Below the pieces are notes generated by a model. That model saw nothing but the letters and a program-made list of their open reading frames with translations, did no database searches and was not told the origin of the DNA. DNA of 64,000 bases. Source: Rahnella inusitata. Its GTDB lineage: Bacteria > Pseudomonadota > Gammaproteobacteria > Enterobacterales > Enterobacteriaceae. A program made the translations under genes and the position numbers. The stretch covers positions 1 through 64,000 of the forward strand of contig NZ_JYDE01000036.1 of the NCBI RefSeq assembly GCF_003263515.1, read 5' to 3'. Shown here in pieces: positions 18,019 to 29,793 of the stretch; position 1 is the stretch's first letter; every line of letters starts with the position of its first letter.

Positions 18019-20736
18019 TTACTTTTGCAGGCGGCCATGGCATTGTTTGTATTTTTTGCCGGAACCGCATGGGCAGAGATCGTTACGCCCAACTTTACGC
18101 TCCCCCGAAGAAGCAAGGCGTGCGGCCTCTTCCACTTCAACTTCCAGCTGATCCTGATGGCTCAGTTGTTGCTGACGCGCCAGACGCTCGGCTTCTTCAC
18201 GACGCTGCAACTCCATCGCTTCCACTTCCTCAGGCATACGTACCTGAACTTTGCTCAACACGCTGACCACTTCGTATTTCAGTGATTCAAGCATTGCAGC
18301 AAACATGGCAAAGGACTCGCGTTTATATTCCTGCTTAGGATCTTTCTGCGCGTAACCACGTAAGTGGATACCCTGACGCAGATAATCCATCGCCGCCAGA
18401 TGCTCTTTCCACAAGGAATCGAGGGTTTGAAGCATCACGCCTTTCTCGAAGTTACGCATCATTTCAGCGCCAACCACTTCTTCTTTACGGGCGTATGATT
18501 CTTTCGCAAGTTCCATAATACGTTCGCGCAGAGTTTCTTCATGCAGTTCAGGCTCTTTATCCAGCCACTCTGCAATCGGCATTTCCAGTTCGAAATCGGT
18601 TTTCAGACGTTGTTCCAGACCTTCAACATCCCACATTTCTTCCAGAGACTGAGGTGGAATGTAGCTGTCGATCATAGTTTTGAACACGTCTTCACGAATG
18701 CTGGCGATGGTTTCGCTCACGTCAGACACATCCAGCAGTTCGTTACGCTGGCTGTAGATCGCACGACGCTGATCGCTTGCCACATCATCGTATTCCAGCA
18801 ACTGCTTACGGATATCGAAGTTACGGCTTTCAACCTTACGCTGTGCATTGGCAATCGCTTTGGTCACCCAAGGGTGCTCAATGGCTTCGCCCGGTTTCAT
18901 ACCCAGTTTGCGCATCATGCCGGAAACGCGATCGGAGGCGAAGATACGCATCAGAGCATCTTCCATTGACAGGTAGAAGCGTGAAGAACCGGCATCACCC
19001 TGACGTCCGGCACGACCGCGCAACTGGTTATCGATACGGCGTGATTCATGACGCTCAGTACCAATGATGTGTAAACCACCGGAAGCCAGAACGGCATCAT
19101 GACGAATCTGCCAGGCAGCTTTGATTTCTGCGATTTTCTCGTCAGTGGCTTCTTCGCCCAAATCTTCAACTTCAACCTGCCAGCTGCCGCCCAACACGAT
19201 ATCGGTACCACGACCGGCCATGTTCGTTGCGATAGTCACCGCGCTCGGCTGACCGGCCTGAGAAACGATCTCAGCTTCTTTGGCGTGGAATTTGGCGTTC
19301 AGTACGCTGTGCGCAATACCCGCTTTAGTCAGCTCGTTAGAGACAACTTCTGATTTCTCAATGGAAATAGTACCCACCAGAACCGGCTGGCCATTGGCAG
19401 TACAATTACGAATGTCTTCAATGATTGCGCCAATCTTTTCCATTTCAGTCATGTAAACCAGGTCAGCCATATCTTTACGCACCATAGGGCGGTTAGTTGG
19501 CACAACAATGGTATCAAGCTTATAAATAGAGCTAAATTCGAATGCTTCGGTGTCTGCGGTACCGGTCATACCGGCCAGTTTTTCGTACAGACGGAAGTAG
19601 TTCTGGAAAGTAATAGAAGCCAGCGTCTGATTTTCGTTTTGAATATCCACGCCTTCTTTCGCTTCCACTGCCTGATGCAAACCATCAGACCAGCGGCGGC
19701 CCTGCATCGTACGGCCAGTGTGCTCATCGACGATGATCACTTCACCATCTTTCACGATGTAATCGACGTCGCGGGTGAACAGCACGTGCGCACGCAGCGC
19801 TGCGGTTACGTGGTGCATCAGCATGATATTAGTCGGGGAATACAGGGATTCGCCCTCTTGCATGATGTCCGCTTCTACCAGCATTTCTTCAATCAGGACC
19901 AGACCGCGTTCCGTCAGGTGAACCTGACGCGCTTTCTCATCCACGGAGAAGTGACCTTCGCCCTGGAAGGAATCCGAATCCTCTTTTTCCTGACGGATCA
20001 GTTTAGGGATCAGTTTGTCTACGCGGGTGTACATTTCTGAGCTGTCTTCAGCCGGGCCGGAGATGATCAGCGGAGTACGGGCTTCATCGATCAGGATGGA
20101 GTCGACCTCATCCACCAGCGCGTAGTGAAGTTTACGCTGTACGCGTTCTTCAGGGCTGAACGCCATGTTGTCACGCAGGTAGTCAAAGCCGTATTCGTTG
20201 TTCGTACCATAGGTGATGTCAGCTGCGTAAGCTGCGCGCTTAGCAGGGGAAGGCATACCCGGTAAGTTGATCCCGATGCTAAGGCCCAGGAATTCAAACA
20301 GTGGACGGTTATTTTCGGCGTCACGCTGTGCTAAGTAGTCATTGACGGTCACGACGTGAACGCCTTTGCCACTCAGCGCGTTCAGGTAAGCCGGCAACGT
20401 TGCCGTCAGGGTTTTACCTTCACCAGTACGCATTTCTGCGATACAACGCTCATTGAGCACCATACCACCGAGCAGCTGCACGTCGAAGTGACGCATACCG
20501 AACACACGTTTACTGGATTCACGTACTACAGCAAAGGCTTCAGGGATCAACGTTTCCAGCACTTCGCCTTTCGCCAGGCGCGCGCGGAATTCATCGGTTT
20601 TGGCTCTTAGCTGATCATCTGTCAGCTTCTGAACTTCAGGTTCCATGCGGTTGATGAGCTCAACCACTTTGCGCATACGGCGCAATGTACGATCGTTACG
20701 GCTACCAAAAACTTTGGTCAATAATTTGATTAACAT
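18019..20736 (-). CDS. secA: Preprotein translocase ATPase SecA
   Basis: SecA is the motor that drives secretory proteins through SecYEG. The protein has 905 residues (E. coli 901). Walker A RTGEGKT lies at residues 103-109, the DEAD-type box [16 protein letters not shown] near 208-223, and helicase motif NMAGRGTDI near 510. The C-terminal zinc motif [14 protein letters not shown], which binds SecB, is intact. ATG at 20736. It lies 80 bases behind secM, and its translation is expected to rise when SecM stalls. Sequence and length show nothing unusual. Confidence 0.98.
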   Translation of the reverse strand: MLIKLLTKVFGSRNDRTLRRMRKVVELINRMEPEVQKLTDDQLRAKTDEFRARLAKGEVLETLIPEAFAVVRESSKRVFGMRHFDVQLLGGMVLNERCIAEMRTGEGKTLTATLPAYLNALSGKGVHVVTVNDYLAQRDAENNRPLFEFLGLSIGINLPGMPSPAKRAAYAADITYGTNNEYGFDYLRDNMAFSPEERVQRKLHYALVDEVDSILIDEARTPLIISGPAEDSSEMYTRVDKLIPKLIRQEKEDSDSFQGEGHFSVDEKARQVHLTERGLVLIEEMLVEADIMQEGESLYSPTNIMLMHHVTAALRAHVLFTRDVDYIVKDGEVIIVDEHTGRTMQGRRWSDGLHQAVEAKEGVDIQNENQTLASITFQNYFRLYEKLAGMTGTADTEAFEFSSIYKLDTIVVPTNRPMVRKDMADLVYMTEMEKIGAIIEDIRNCTANGQPVLVGTISIEKSEVVSNELTKAGIAHSVLNAKFHAKEAEIVSQAGQPSAVTIATNMAGRGTDIVLGGSWQVEVEDLGEEATDEKIAEIKAAWQIRHDAVLASGGLHIIGTERHESRRIDNQLRGRAGRQGDAGSSRFYLSMEDALMRIFASDRVSGMMRKLGMKPGEAIEHPWVTKAIANAQRKVESRNFDIRKQLLEYDDVASDQRRAIYSQRNELLDVSDVSETIASIREDVFKTMIDSYIPPQSLEEMWDVEGLEQRLKTDFELEMPIAEWLDKEPELHEETLRERIMELAKESYARKEEVVGAEMMRNFEKGVMLQTLDSLWKEHLAAMDYLRQGIHLRGYAQKDPKQEYKRESFAMFAAMLESLKYEVVSVLSKVQVRMPEEVEAMELQRREEAERLARQQQLSHQDQLEVEVEEAARLASSGERKVGRNDLCPCGSGKKYKQCHGRLQK

Positions 20737-20756
20737 GATGCTTGATATCTCTTTGT

Positions 20757-20773
20757 GGCCGTTAAAATCGGCC
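20757..20773 (-). promoter_or_regulatory. secM-secA intergenic hairpin
   Basis: Minus strand GGCCG-ATTTTAA-CGGCC lies 20-37 bases before the secA start. In E. coli a stalled SecM ribosome opens a stem that hides the secA ribosome binding site. This hairpin sits just upstream of the AAAGAGAT element, so it may be part of that switch, but direct masking is not obvious from sequence. Confidence 0.5.
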
Positions 20774-20816
20774 CTAATTTATTGATTTATAGATAAAGTG
20801 CTTAAATGAGAGTGTG

Positions 20817-21341
20817 TTAAATCAGGGTGACCGGGCCGGCACGAATGCCCTGTACCTGTGCCAGCCACAGGCCGGTTTGATGCGAAGAGGAGGTAGTCAG
20901 CAAAGGCTGCTGCGTCCGACGAATGATCACCGGAGGTTTAGATTCATGGGTCAGTAAGGCATTCAGGGTCACCAGCAAAGCCAGTTGCTGAACGTGCAGC
21001 GGCTCGGCTTCTTCAGCAATCACTTCCGGCGAAGCGGTGTAAACCACCTGCGGTGCCAGAGCAAAAGAAAGGTGACGAATTACCGTACGTAGCGCATGCT
21101 GCTGCCAATAATCGACACCGAAAGACGGGCGACGATGTGCCTGAAGTAAGGCGAGATTGCTCAGCCCGGCATTACCGATGTTTAGACGGTTAAGACTTGA
21201 AGACGTATTGGGAACCGAGGCCAGTTCCGTTTGTGAGAGATTCGTCGACACGCCAAGGCTCGCCGCGACCATCCCCAACAGGAGATGCGGCCAAAAATAC
21301 TTTCTGCCAAATTGTCGCCAACGATTTAGAATACCAATCAC
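20817..21341 (-). CDS. secM: Secretion monitor SecM
   Basis: SecM is a secreted leader protein whose translation arrest up-regulates secA when export is poor. The GTG at 21341 gives 174 residues (E. coli 170). The opening [31 protein letters not shown] matches E. coli and is a long signal sequence. The arrest region [13 protein letters not shown] lies just before the end, with GIRAGP intact and four residues after the proline, as in E. coli. Relative to E. coli, Phe150 is replaced by His and Ile156 by Leu, while Trp155 and Arg163 are kept. The middle of the protein is poorly conserved. It starts only 26 bases from the divergent dciA ATG. Confidence 0.93.
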   Translation of the reverse strand: MIGILNRWRQFGRKYFWPHLLLGMVAASLGVSTNLSQTELASVPNTSSSLNRLNIGNAGLSNLALLQAHRRPSFGVDYWQQHALRTVIRHLSFALAPQVVYTASPEVIAEEAEPLHVQQLALLVTLNALLTHESKPPVIIRRTQQPLLTTSSSHQTGLWLAQVQGIRAGPVTLI

Positions 21342-21367
21342 ACGTTTATAATCCGCCGGAGCCCATC

Positions 21368-21892
21368 ATGCGCGATAGTCGCCCACAATTATTAGATATC
21401 CTGTTCGATGACGCCTCTTCAACGGAACAAAGCCCGCTGCGGAATGTTCAACAGCGCGCTGCGGCGTTATTAAAACTCAACCGCGCAGTGAAGGGTCTGT
21501 TACCGTCGCCTATGCAACCATGGTGTCGCGTCGGTAATTATCGACAGGGAGTTTTAGTGCTGGAAATCGCTAATGCCAGCTGGATGATGCGATTACGCTA
21601 TGAACAACCGGCATTACTCTCTGCACTTCGAGCGCAAATTCTACCATCATTGTCATCAATCGACATCAGGATTAATCCTTCGTTGATGGCTAAAATGGAA
21701 AATGCTTCGCAGATTGCTGAGAAAAATAAGGCGATTGCAGCAGAGTCGATGCCAGTCAGGCATTTGAGTTCACAGAGTGCAGATGAATTGAGAGGACTGG
21801 CGAGCCGTAGCCCGGAAAAACTGAGGAAGGCATTAGAACGACTGGCTGACCTGGCCGGAGAGAGTGCCAGAACAACCAGTCGTAATAAGTAA
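21368..21892 (+). CDS. dciA: DUF721 / DciA-family protein
   Basis: The 174-residue protein belongs to the DUF721 family, which includes DciA, the ancestral loader or operator of the replicative helicase DnaB in bacteria without DnaC. The domain covers about residues 20-105, with the conserved NASWMMRLRYEQP motif around its Trp. The C-terminal half is polar and probably disordered. ATG 21368 has CCGGAG upstream; an open 57-residue upstream extension overlaps secM antisense and is not credible. The gene sits on the opposite strand between lpxC and secM, tail to tail with lpxC (20 bases) and head to head with secM (26 bases). The symbol rests on family and position; activity in an enterobacterium is unproven. 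Confidence 0.8.
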   Translation: MRDSRPQLLDILFDDASSTEQSPLRNVQQRAAALLKLNRAVKGLLPSPMQPWCRVGNYRQGVLVLEIANASWMMRLRYEQPALLSALRAQILPSLSSIDIRINPSLMAKMENASQIAEKNKAIAAESMPVRHLSSQSADELRGLASRSPEKLRKALERLADLAGESARTTSRNK

Positions 21893-21912
21893 AACAGTAA
21901 TATCTGTACCGA

Positions 21913-22848
<936 letters not shown>

Positions 22849-22864
22849 TTATCCATCTATCCTA

Positions 22865-22893
22865 CCAACCTTTTCATAGTACATTAAGGTTGG
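22865..22893 (-). other. Hairpin in the ftsZ-lpxC spacer
   Basis: An 8 bp perfect inverted repeat, CCAACCTT (22865-22872) and AAGGTTGG (22886-22893), with a 13-base loop, lies in the 105-base ftsZ-lpxC gap. No U tract follows on the minus strand. It may attenuate or process dcw transcripts entering lpxC. Confidence 0.5.
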
Positions 22894-22935
22894 CGGGACA
22901 GTTTAGCACAAAGAGCGGAGATCCTACAATTCGGA

Positions 22936-24090
22936 CTAGTCTGCCTGCTTACGCAGGAAGGCCGGGATGTCCAGATAGTCGGGCTCTTTATTGGATTGCG
23001 CGCTCTGATCGTTAACCACTTTGGCAGCTGGCTTCGTTTCCTGCGGCAACGGAGACATCCCGTGCTGCTGGTAGCGATGATCCATAACAGGCTGGCTGGC
23101 TGGCTTATTGGTCACCAAAGTGATCTCAGGACGTTTGTCCATGCCGATACCGGTTGCCACTACCGTTACGCGCAATTCGTCGTTCATTTCCGGGTCAAGG
23201 GAAGTACCGATAACCACGGTTGCGTTGTCAGAAGCGAAAGCACGGATAGTGTTACCCACGGTTTCGAATTCATCCAGACGCAGGTCAAAGCCGGCAGTGA
23301 TGTTGACCAGAACGCCGCGAGCACCTGACAGGTCGATATCTTCCAGCAACGGGCTGGAGATCGCCATTTCAGCCGCTTCTTCAGCACGGTCTTCACCACA
23401 AGCCACGCCGGATCCCATCATGGCATAACCCATTTCGGACATCACGGTGCGCACATCGGCGAAGTCGACGTTCATCAGACCCGGACGGGTGATCAGCTCT
23501 GCAATACCCTGCACCGCGCCTTTCAGCACGTCGTTGGCCGCACCGAAGGCGTCCAGCAGAGAAATACCGCGACCCAGAACTTTCAACAATTTGTCGTTCG
23601 GGATAGTGATCAGGGAGTCCACATGTTTGGACAGCTCAGCGATACCCTGCTCCGCGAATGCCATGCGTTTTTTGCCTTCAAAGTTGAATGGCTTAGTCAC
23701 GACAGCGACGGTCAGAATACCTAAATCTTTAGCGACTTCAGCAACCACTGGCGCTGCACCGGTACCGGTACCGCCACCCATGCCCGCTGCGATAAAGACC
23801 ATGTCAGCACCTTCTAGCGCAGCACGCAGGGCTTCACGGTCTTCTTCTGCAGAATTGCGACCCACTTCCGGATTCGCACCAGCACCCAGACCTTTGGTAA
23901 TACCGCTACCGATCTGAATAGTCTGGCCTACTGCCGTTTTACGCAACGCCTGAGCGTCGGTGTTAACGGCAAAGAATTCAACACCTTCGATGCGCTCGCG
24001 CACCATGTGTTCGACAGCGTTACCGCCACCACCGCCGACGCCGATGACTTTAATCACCGCATCGTTGGTCAGTTCCATAGGTTCAAACAT
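22936..24090 (-). CDS. ftsZ: Cell division GTPase FtsZ
   Basis: FtsZ is the tubulin-like GTPase that forms the Z ring. The 384 residues (E. coli 383) include the tubulin signature GGGTGTG at 105-111, an N-terminal Rossmann segment [12 protein letters not shown] at 15-26, and the T7 synergy loop [15 protein letters not shown]. The variable linker contains Gln/Ser/Pro-rich sequence and ends in the conserved tail [14 protein letters not shown], which binds FtsA, ZipA and ZapD. ATG 24090 with GGAGAG upstream. Spacing from ftsA is 71 bases. Promoters for ftsZ lie within ftsQ and ftsA in E. coli; none was assigned here. Confidence 0.98.
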   Translation of the reverse strand: MFEPMELTNDAVIKVIGVGGGGGNAVEHMVRERIEGVEFFAVNTDAQALRKTAVGQTIQIGSGITKGLGAGANPEVGRNSAEEDREALRAALEGADMVFIAAGMGGGTGTGAAPVVAEVAKDLGILTVAVVTKPFNFEGKKRMAFAEQGIAELSKHVDSLITIPNDKLLKVLGRGISLLDAFGAANDVLKGAVQGIAELITRPGLMNVDFADVRTVMSEMGYAMMGSGVACGEDRAEEAAEMAISSPLLEDIDLSGARGVLVNITAGFDLRLDEFETVGNTIRAFASDNATVVIGTSLDPEMNDELRVTVVATGIGMDKRPEITLVTNKPASQPVMDHRYQQHGMSPLPQETKPAAKVVNDQSAQSNKEPDYLDIPAFLRKQAD

Positions 24091-24119
24091 AGTTTCTCTC
24101 CGTTTTGTGCCTGTCGCGT

Positions 24120-24150
24120 CGGGATCGAAATACTTGGAAGCATGATCCCG
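24120..24150 (-). other. Hairpin in the ftsA-ftsZ spacer
   Basis: CGGGATC (24120-24126) and GATCCCG (24144-24150) form a 7 bp inverted repeat with a 17-base loop in the 71-base spacer between ftsA and ftsZ, about 30 bases before the ftsZ start. Possible mRNA structure; function not known. Confidence 0.35.
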
Positions 24151-24161
24151 TTGTTAAAACA

Positions 24162-25418
24162 TTAAAACTCTTTTCTCAGCCAGCTATTGATTCGTTTGAA
24201 CCAGTTGCCCACTGAGGCGCGTTTTTCCACTTCGGCCTCACCGCTCAGGTGAGACTCTTTACCATAGTGCAGCAGCCCTACAGCAGTTGAGTAGTAAGGT
24301 TCCTGCGCATAATCTGTCAGCCCGGTGATGTTCAGAGGTTGCCCGATACGCACCTGAGTATGGAATACCCGTTGCGCACAAGCTGCCAGACCATCAATTT
24401 GTGCTGCGCCGCCTGTCAAAACGATACCTGCGGCCAGATGATGTTTTACGCCCTGCTGACGTAACTGCTCCTGCAATTGCAAAATTTCGTCATTCACAAG
24501 ATTTAGCAATTCTGTATAACGAGGCTCGATGACTTCAGCCAGTGTCTGCCGTTGCAGACTGCGCGGCGGACGTCCGCCCACGCTCGGCACTTCGACATTT
24601 TCGTCTTTGCCGACAATCGACCCTAATGCACAACCGTGACGAACCTTGATGGCTTCGGCATCGGTCGGTGGTGTACCAAACGCATAAGCGATATCGCTGG
24701 TGACCACATTCCCTGCATAAGGGATAACCTTAGTATGACGCAGTGCGCCACCGGTATAAACAGCGATATCCATGGTTCCGCCACCAATATCGACGACACA
24801 GACACCTAATTCGCGTTCATCTTCAGTCAGAACGGCATAACTGGCCGCGAGACCGGCGAAAATCAGTTGGTCAACTTTCAGACCGCATCGTTCAACCGCT
24901 TTAACAATGTTCTTCGCCATATCGTTATGGCAGGTAATCAGGTGAACTTTGGCCTGCATACGCACGCCGGATAACCCCACCGGATTTTTAATGCCTTCCT
25001 GATAATCGATGGCATATTCCTGAGGAATAACGTGAAGCACACGATGCTCATCACGCACACGCACCGACTTGGCAGTGTGCACAACGTTCTCTACATCTTC
25101 CTGCGTCACTTCCTCTTCTGAAATAGGAACCATCCCTATTTCATTCTGACAACTGATATGTTTACCAGATAAAGCGAGGTAAACAGAGGAAATCTGACAA
25201 TCAGCCATCAGTTCGGCCTGATCGATGGCGCGCTGAACGCATTTCACCACCGATTCCAGATCGTTAACGCCACCCTTATCCATGCCACGGGATGGGCAAC
25301 TGCCCACGCCGATAATGTTGACCATGCCATCGGGCAGGACTTCACCCACCAATGCGGCGACTTTTGCAGTACCGATTTCCAGCCCAACTACCAGTTTTCT
25401 GTCCGTCGACTTGATCAT
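24162..25418 (-). CDS. ftsA: Cell division protein FtsA
   Basis: FtsA is the actin-fold protein that ties FtsZ filaments to the inner membrane and signals to FtsN and FtsQLB. The 418 residues begin with the phosphate-1 strand [20 protein letters not shown]; the second nucleotide motif is [17 protein letters not shown], and TGGAAQIDG lies near residue 335. The C-terminal amphipathic membrane anchor [14 protein letters not shown] is intact. Its ATG overlaps the ftsQ stop by 4 bases, showing translational coupling. Confidence 0.98.
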   Translation of the reverse strand: MIKSTDRKLVVGLEIGTAKVAALVGEVLPDGMVNIIGVGSCPSRGMDKGGVNDLESVVKCVQRAIDQAELMADCQISSVYLALSGKHISCQNEIGMVPISEEEVTQEDVENVVHTAKSVRVRDEHRVLHVIPQEYAIDYQEGIKNPVGLSGVRMQAKVHLITCHNDMAKNIVKAVERCGLKVDQLIFAGLAASYAVLTEDERELGVCVVDIGGGTMDIAVYTGGALRHTKVIPYAGNVVTSDIAYAFGTPPTDAEAIKVRHGCALGSIVGKDENVEVPSVGGRPPRSLQRQTLAEVIEPRYTELLNLVNDEILQLQEQLRQQGVKHHLAAGIVLTGGAAQIDGLAACAQRVFHTQVRIGQPLNITGLTDYAQEPYYSTAVGLLHYGKESHLSGEAEVEKRASVGNWFKRINSWLRKEF

Positions 25419-26257
25419 TGTTGTTTAGCCTGTGCCTGATTCTGTTGCTGATTACTGTTTTGCTGGTCAATAAACTCCGGCGCCCAGCCGACTGACGCAC
25501 CGCTGTCATAACGTAAATCGACATAAGTGATGCGTTTTTTATCGGCGTCGGCCTGTTGCTGGAATCTCGGATAAAGCTCGATAAAACGTTGTAAACGCCC
25601 CATCCGGTCATCTCTCCCCAACTCCAGCCGAACATCATTATCCAGAGTTAACTGCCACGAGTGACGAGCACTCATTGCCACGGCTTTCAACGTGAACTTG
25701 CCGGCGGCCAGCGCCTGACTCATCGTTTGATAGCCTTGCAAAACATCCTGTTCGCTGCCTTCCGGACCATAGAGCAACGGCATTTTCTGATTCACTACGC
25801 GCTCGGCGGGTATGCTGAATGACTTGCCGTCGGCATCGACCATATGCAAATCATTCCAGTGTGCAACCGGCACATACTCCACCAGATGTATCTTCAGTTC
25901 ATTCGGCCATTGCTTGCGTACGCTGGCCTGCTTAATCCACGGCAAACGTTCAATCTGTTGCTGGATGATATTCACATCCTGCGTCATGAACGTGCCCGGC
26001 GCCCCTAAGGACAGGATCGCCTGACGAATATCGTCGTTAGTGGTGTAATGGCGCTCGCCGGTCACCACCAGCTGCGATAAAGGCAGCCGGTTTGCATCCT
26101 GCATCCAGATAACAACGGCCCATGCACTCCATAAGATGGTGCCTGCGACCAGCAGCAGAAACACGATCCCTGCCAACTGGCCGCCGTTACTGCGACGGCC
26201 GCCGTTATTGCTCTCGGCCGTCTCTCGCTCTCGGGTATTCAGGGCGGCTTGAGACAT
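25415..26257 (-). CDS. ftsQ: Cell division protein FtsQ
   Basis: FtsQ is the bitopic divisome scaffold that binds FtsL and FtsB. The 280 residues comprise a polar cytoplasmic tail, one transmembrane helix at about 27-50 ([21 protein letters not shown]), the POTRA domain ([21 protein letters not shown]) and a beta domain. The C-terminus is a Gln-rich tail ([14 protein letters not shown]), longer in glutamine than the core needs. The gene starts one base after the ddlB stop and overlaps ftsA. Confidence 0.96.
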   Translation of the reverse strand: MSQAALNTRERETAESNNGGRRSNGGQLAGIVFLLLVAGTILWSAWAVVIWMQDANRLPLSQLVVTGERHYTTNDDIRQAILSLGAPGTFMTQDVNIIQQQIERLPWIKQASVRKQWPNELKIHLVEYVPVAHWNDLHMVDADGKSFSIPAERVVNQKMPLLYGPEGSEQDVLQGYQTMSQALAAGKFTLKAVAMSARHSWQLTLDNDVRLELGRDDRMGRLQRFIELYPRFQQQADADKKRITYVDLRYDSGASVGWAPEFIDQQNSNQQQNQAQAKQQ

Positions 26258-26258
26258 A

Positions 26259-27179
26259 TCAGTCAGCCAGTTCCAGAATACGGAAAACCAATTGCGGGAA
26301 GCTCAGCCCGGCATTTTTCGCCGCCATCGGTACCAGACTGTGGCTGGTCATGCCCGGCGACGTATTGGCTTCCAGCAGATTAAAGCTGCCGTCGCCATCC
26401 TGCATGACATCAACGCGTCCCCAACCGCTGCAATCGAGCGCCTGATAAGCCTGTAATGCCAGAGCGGACAACTCTTCTTCCTGCGTCTGACTTAAACCAC
26501 TTGGGCAGAAATACTGTGTTTCATCAGACAGATATTTTGCCTGATAGTCATAAAATGTTCCGGCAGGCTGAATACGGATCGAAGGCATCACCTGTTCACC
26601 CACGATAGCGACGGTGTATTCCGGGCCGCTCAGCCATTTTTCCACCAGGACGTTATCATCATGACGGAAGCCTTCCTGCAGGGCCGGTAACAACTCCTGT
26701 TCGGTTGTCACTTTGCTCATGCCAACGCTGGAGCCTTCGCGACTTGGCTTGACGATCACCGGTAAACCCAATGCCGCGATTTTCGCTGCCAGAGCGCCCT
26801 GCCCTGCTTCTTCAGTTTGTGAACGATGCAACGCCACGAACGGGGCAACGGGTAAACCCAGCGCCTGCCACACCAGTTTGGTGCGGAATTTGTCCATGGT
26901 CAGGGCGGAAGCCATCACGCCGCTGCCGGTATACGGCAGGCCGATTTGCTCGAGCATGCCCTGCATCGTGCCGTCTTCACCACCGCGACCGTGCAGCGCG
27001 ATAAAGACTTTGCTGAAGCCCTGCTCTTTAAGCAGCGCGACGTTAACTGTTTTAGTATCAATGCCGTGAGCATCCACGCCAGACTCACGTAAGCCTGCCA
27101 GCACGGCAGCGCCAGACTGTAATGACACATCGCGTTCTGCGGAAGTACCACCAAATAAAACTGCTACTTTCTCAGACAT
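26259..27179 (-). CDS. ddlB: D-alanine--D-alanine ligase B
   Basis: Ddl joins two D-alanines with ATP for the stem peptide of peptidoglycan. ATG 27179 gives 306 residues, matching E. coli DdlB and the opening [20 protein letters not shown]; an upstream in-frame GTG at 27191 adds four unconserved residues. ATP-grasp features are clear: the omega-loop region [27 protein letters not shown], and the metal site [17 protein letters not shown]. It overlaps murC by 8 bases, with its ribosome binding site inside murC. Confidence 0.97.
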   Translation of the reverse strand: MSEKVAVLFGGTSAERDVSLQSGAAVLAGLRESGVDAHGIDTKTVNVALLKEQGFSKVFIALHGRGGEDGTMQGMLEQIGLPYTGSGVMASALTMDKFRTKLVWQALGLPVAPFVALHRSQTEEAGQGALAAKIAALGLPVIVKPSREGSSVGMSKVTTEQELLPALQEGFRHDDNVLVEKWLSGPEYTVAIVGEQVMPSIRIQPAGTFYDYQAKYLSDETQYFCPSGLSQTQEEELSALALQAYQALDCSGWGRVDVMQDGDGSFNLLEANTSPGMTSHSLVPMAAKNAGLSFPQLVFRILELAD

Positions 27180-28647
27180 GATGTTCTTCACCTTTCTTCA
27201 CTGGCTGCAACTTTTGATCAGCCAATTTGCGGGCCACTTTGCCGATGGTACCGGCGCCCTGAACCAGGACTAAATCGTCCCCTTCGAGGATCTGCGCCAG
27301 ACTTTCAGGCACAGCGTCAATATCAGAAACCAAAATGGGATCCAGCTTGCCACGTGCGCGAATGGTGCGGCACAGCGAGCGGCTGTCTGCGCCCGGAATC
27401 GGCGTTTCGCCAGCCGGGTAAACATCGAGCATGATCAGCACATCGACCTGTGACAACACGTTGGCGAAATCATCGTATAAATCGCGGGTACGCGTGTAAC
27501 GGTGCGGCTGGAAAATCATCACCAGACGTTTATTCGCCCAGCCTGCGCGTGCCGCTTTTACAGTGGCGTCCACTTCTGTCGGATGGTGACCGTAGTCATC
27601 AACCAGCATGGCGCTGCCGGATTTGCCGTTCACATTCTCCAGTGGGAATTCACCGAGGAAATCGAAACGGCGTCCGGTGCCCTGGAAGCCTTCCAGCGCC
27701 CGCAAAATCGCGTCGTCGCAGATGCCTTCGTCGGTCGCAACCGCAACTGCTGCCGCTGCATTCAGGGCGTTATGACGGCCCGGTGCGTTCAGCGTGACAG
27801 TTATTTGCGGCAGGTCGTGACGACGCAGAGTGAAGTGCCCTTGCGCGCCTTCCTGACGGTAGCTCTCAATCATCACGTCTGCGTCTTCGCTGAAGCCGTA
27901 GGTAGTGATATGACGACCAACGCGAGGGATCAGTTCCCTGATCACCGGATCATCGATGCACATCACTGCGCGTCCGTAGAACGGCAGGTTATGCAGGAAA
28001 TTCACAAACGTTTGTTTCAGGTTTTCAAAATCACCCTGATACGTGTCCATGTGGTCTGCTTCGATATTGGTGACAATGGCCACCATCGGTTGCAGATGCA
28101 GGAAGGACGCGTCGCTTTCGTCTGCCTCAGCAATCAGGAAGCGACTTGAGCCCAGACGTGCGTGCGTGCCTGCAGCTTTCACCAATCCACCGTTCACAAA
28201 GGTCGGATCCAGTCCGGCCTCGGCATAAATACTGGTGACCATGGCCGTGGTCGTGGTTTTACCGTGCGTACCTGCCACAGCGATGCCGTGACGAAAACGC
28301 ATCAGCTCGGCGAGCATTTCAGCGCGGCGAATCACAGGTATTCGCGCTTCGCGTGCCGCAACGATTTCCGGATTATCGGAAGAGATGGCCGTGGAAACGA
28401 CCACGACGCTGGCATCCAGCACGTTCTCAGGGCGGTGATTGAAATAAATCTTCGCGCCCAGCGCCGTCAGTTGCTGCGTCACCGCATTAGGTGCCAGGTC
28501 AGAACCGCTGATCTGATAGCCTTCATTTGCCAACACTTCGGCGATACCACCCATGCCGGCACCACCGATGCCAACAAAGTGAATGTGCCTGACACGATGC
28601 ATCTCGGGCACGAAGGTACGCAGTTTCGCCAATTGTTGTGTATTCAC
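27172..28647 (-). CDS. murC: UDP-N-acetylmuramate--L-alanine ligase
   Basis: MurC adds the first amino acid, L-Ala, to UDP-MurNAc. The UDP-binding loop [17 protein letters not shown], the ATP loop [12 protein letters not shown] and the C-terminal [14 protein letters not shown] are all present. No ATG is available. GTG at 28647 gives 491 residues starting [16 protein letters not shown], the same length and start as E. coli MurC; GTG at 28659 would add MNKN. Neither has a strong ribosome binding site. It follows murG after a spacer of about 78 bases, the largest gap inside the mur block. Confidence 0.95.
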   Translation of the reverse strand: MNTQQLAKLRTFVPEMHRVRHIHFVGIGGAGMGGIAEVLANEGYQISGSDLAPNAVTQQLTALGAKIYFNHRPENVLDASVVVVSTAISSDNPEIVAAREARIPVIRRAEMLAELMRFRHGIAVAGTHGKTTTTAMVTSIYAEAGLDPTFVNGGLVKAAGTHARLGSSRFLIAEADESDASFLHLQPMVAIVTNIEADHMDTYQGDFENLKQTFVNFLHNLPFYGRAVMCIDDPVIRELIPRVGRHITTYGFSEDADVMIESYRQEGAQGHFTLRRHDLPQITVTLNAPGRHNALNAAAAVAVATDEGICDDAILRALEGFQGTGRRFDFLGEFPLENVNGKSGSAMLVDDYGHHPTEVDATVKAARAGWANKRLVMIFQPHRYTRTRDLYDDFANVLSQVDVLIMLDVYPAGETPIPGADSRSLCRTIRARGKLDPILVSDIDAVPESLAQILEGDDLVLVQGAGTIGKVARKLADQKLQPVKKGEEHHV

Positions 28648-28725
28648 GTTTTTATTCACTATTTCAGGTTACTGATTAATCCGTTTCTTACGGCTGGGAC
28701 CCTGCATTGCACGGCCCGTTCAATT

Positions 28726-29793
28726 TCATTTTTTACTGGCGGCAACCACTTCGGCGGCCACACGCTCTGTCGCATCTGGAATGGCAGCTGCGCGTGCAGC
28801 ACGCGCCATTTCCATAAGATGGGTTCTGTCCCATACGGCCATCAAATCAGCCACTGCGGCAGCGCTAAAATCTTTCTGCTCGATAATCTTCGCGGCACCG
28901 GCTTTTTCCAGCGGCAACGCATTCCAGTACTGCTGGCGGTCTTTATGCTGGAAAGGGACGAATATCGCCGGTAAACCTGCGGCAGCGATTTCGCTGACCG
29001 TTAACGCCCCGGAACGACAGACCACCACATCCGCCCAGGCATACGCCTGCGCCATATCATCAATAAACTCGGTCACTTTATGCTGCTTCTGGCCGACTTT
29101 TTCATAAGCCTGATTGACGGACTCCAGTGCACCTTTACCCACCTGATGCCACAGCGTGATTTTATCGCCCATCAGCGCCGCCACGTCCGGCATGCTCTGG
29201 TTCAGCACCCGCGCGCCCTGACTCCCGCCAATGACCAGAACCCGGATAGGGCCTTCGCGCCCGGCGAGACGAGTTTCCGGCAATTCGAGCGCCAGTACAT
29301 CGGTACGCACCGGGTTACCCACCACGTCAGCATTCGGGAATGCGCCGGGAAACGCCTGCAACACTTTTTTGGCAATGTGCGACAAACCCCGGTTGGTCAT
29401 GCCGGCAATACCATTTTGCTCATGCAAAACCACCGGAATGCCCAGTGACCACGCTGCTAAGCCGCCGGGGCCGGAAACGTACCCGCCCATGCCTAACACC
29501 ACATCAGGCTGGAAACGCTTCATGATGGCTTTTGCCTGGCGCCACGCATGATATATGCGAATCGGGGCAGTGAGTTGCGCTTTCAGACCTTTCCCACGTA
29601 ATCCTGAGATTTTAATGAAATCAATCTCAATGCCGTTTTTAGGAACCAGGTCGGCTTCCATACGATCTGCGGTACCCAGCCAGCGAACTTCCCAGCCTTG
29701 ATCCATCAGATGATGTGCCACGGCCAGTCCGGGGAAAACGTGCCCACCGGTACCGCCTGCCATCACCATTAAACGCCGGGTATTGCCACTCAT
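28726..29793 (-). CDS. murG: UDP-GlcNAc--undecaprenyl-pyrophosphoryl-MurNAc-pentapeptide GlcNAc transferase
   Basis: MurG converts lipid I to lipid II at the cytoplasmic face of the inner membrane. The 355 residues match the E. coli length. The GGTGGH loop ([16 protein letters not shown]), the second glycine loop [12 protein letters not shown] and the UDP-GlcNAc contact region [26 protein letters not shown] are visible, giving a GT-B fold. The ATG overlaps the ftsW stop by 4 bases, linking lipid II synthesis to its polymerase. Confidence 0.97.
   Translation of the reverse strand: MSGNTRRLMVMAGGTGGHVFPGLAVAHHLMDQGWEVRWLGTADRMEADLVPKNGIEIDFIKISGLRGKGLKAQLTAPIRIYHAWRQAKAIMKRFQPDVVLGMGGYVSGPGGLAAWSLGIPVVLHEQNGIAGMTNRGLSHIAKKVLQAFPGAFPNADVVGNPVRTDVLALELPETRLAGREGPIRVLVIGGSQGARVLNQSMPDVAALMGDKITLWHQVGKGALESVNQAYEKVGQKQHKVTEFIDDMAQAYAWADVVVCRSGALTVSEIAAAGLPAIFVPFQHKDRQQYWNALPLEKAGAAKIIEQKDFSAAAVADLMAVWDRTHLMEMARAARAAAIPDATERVAAEVVAASKK

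Noticed and set aside
21197-21367. N-terminal extension of the DUF721 protein
   Set aside because: It overlaps secM antisense, is not DUF721-like, and a good ribosome binding site exists at ATG 21368.
28162-28974. 270-codon plus-strand frame across murC and murG
   Set aside because: It lies opposite two conserved genes and crosses their junction; the translation has no recognisable family pattern.
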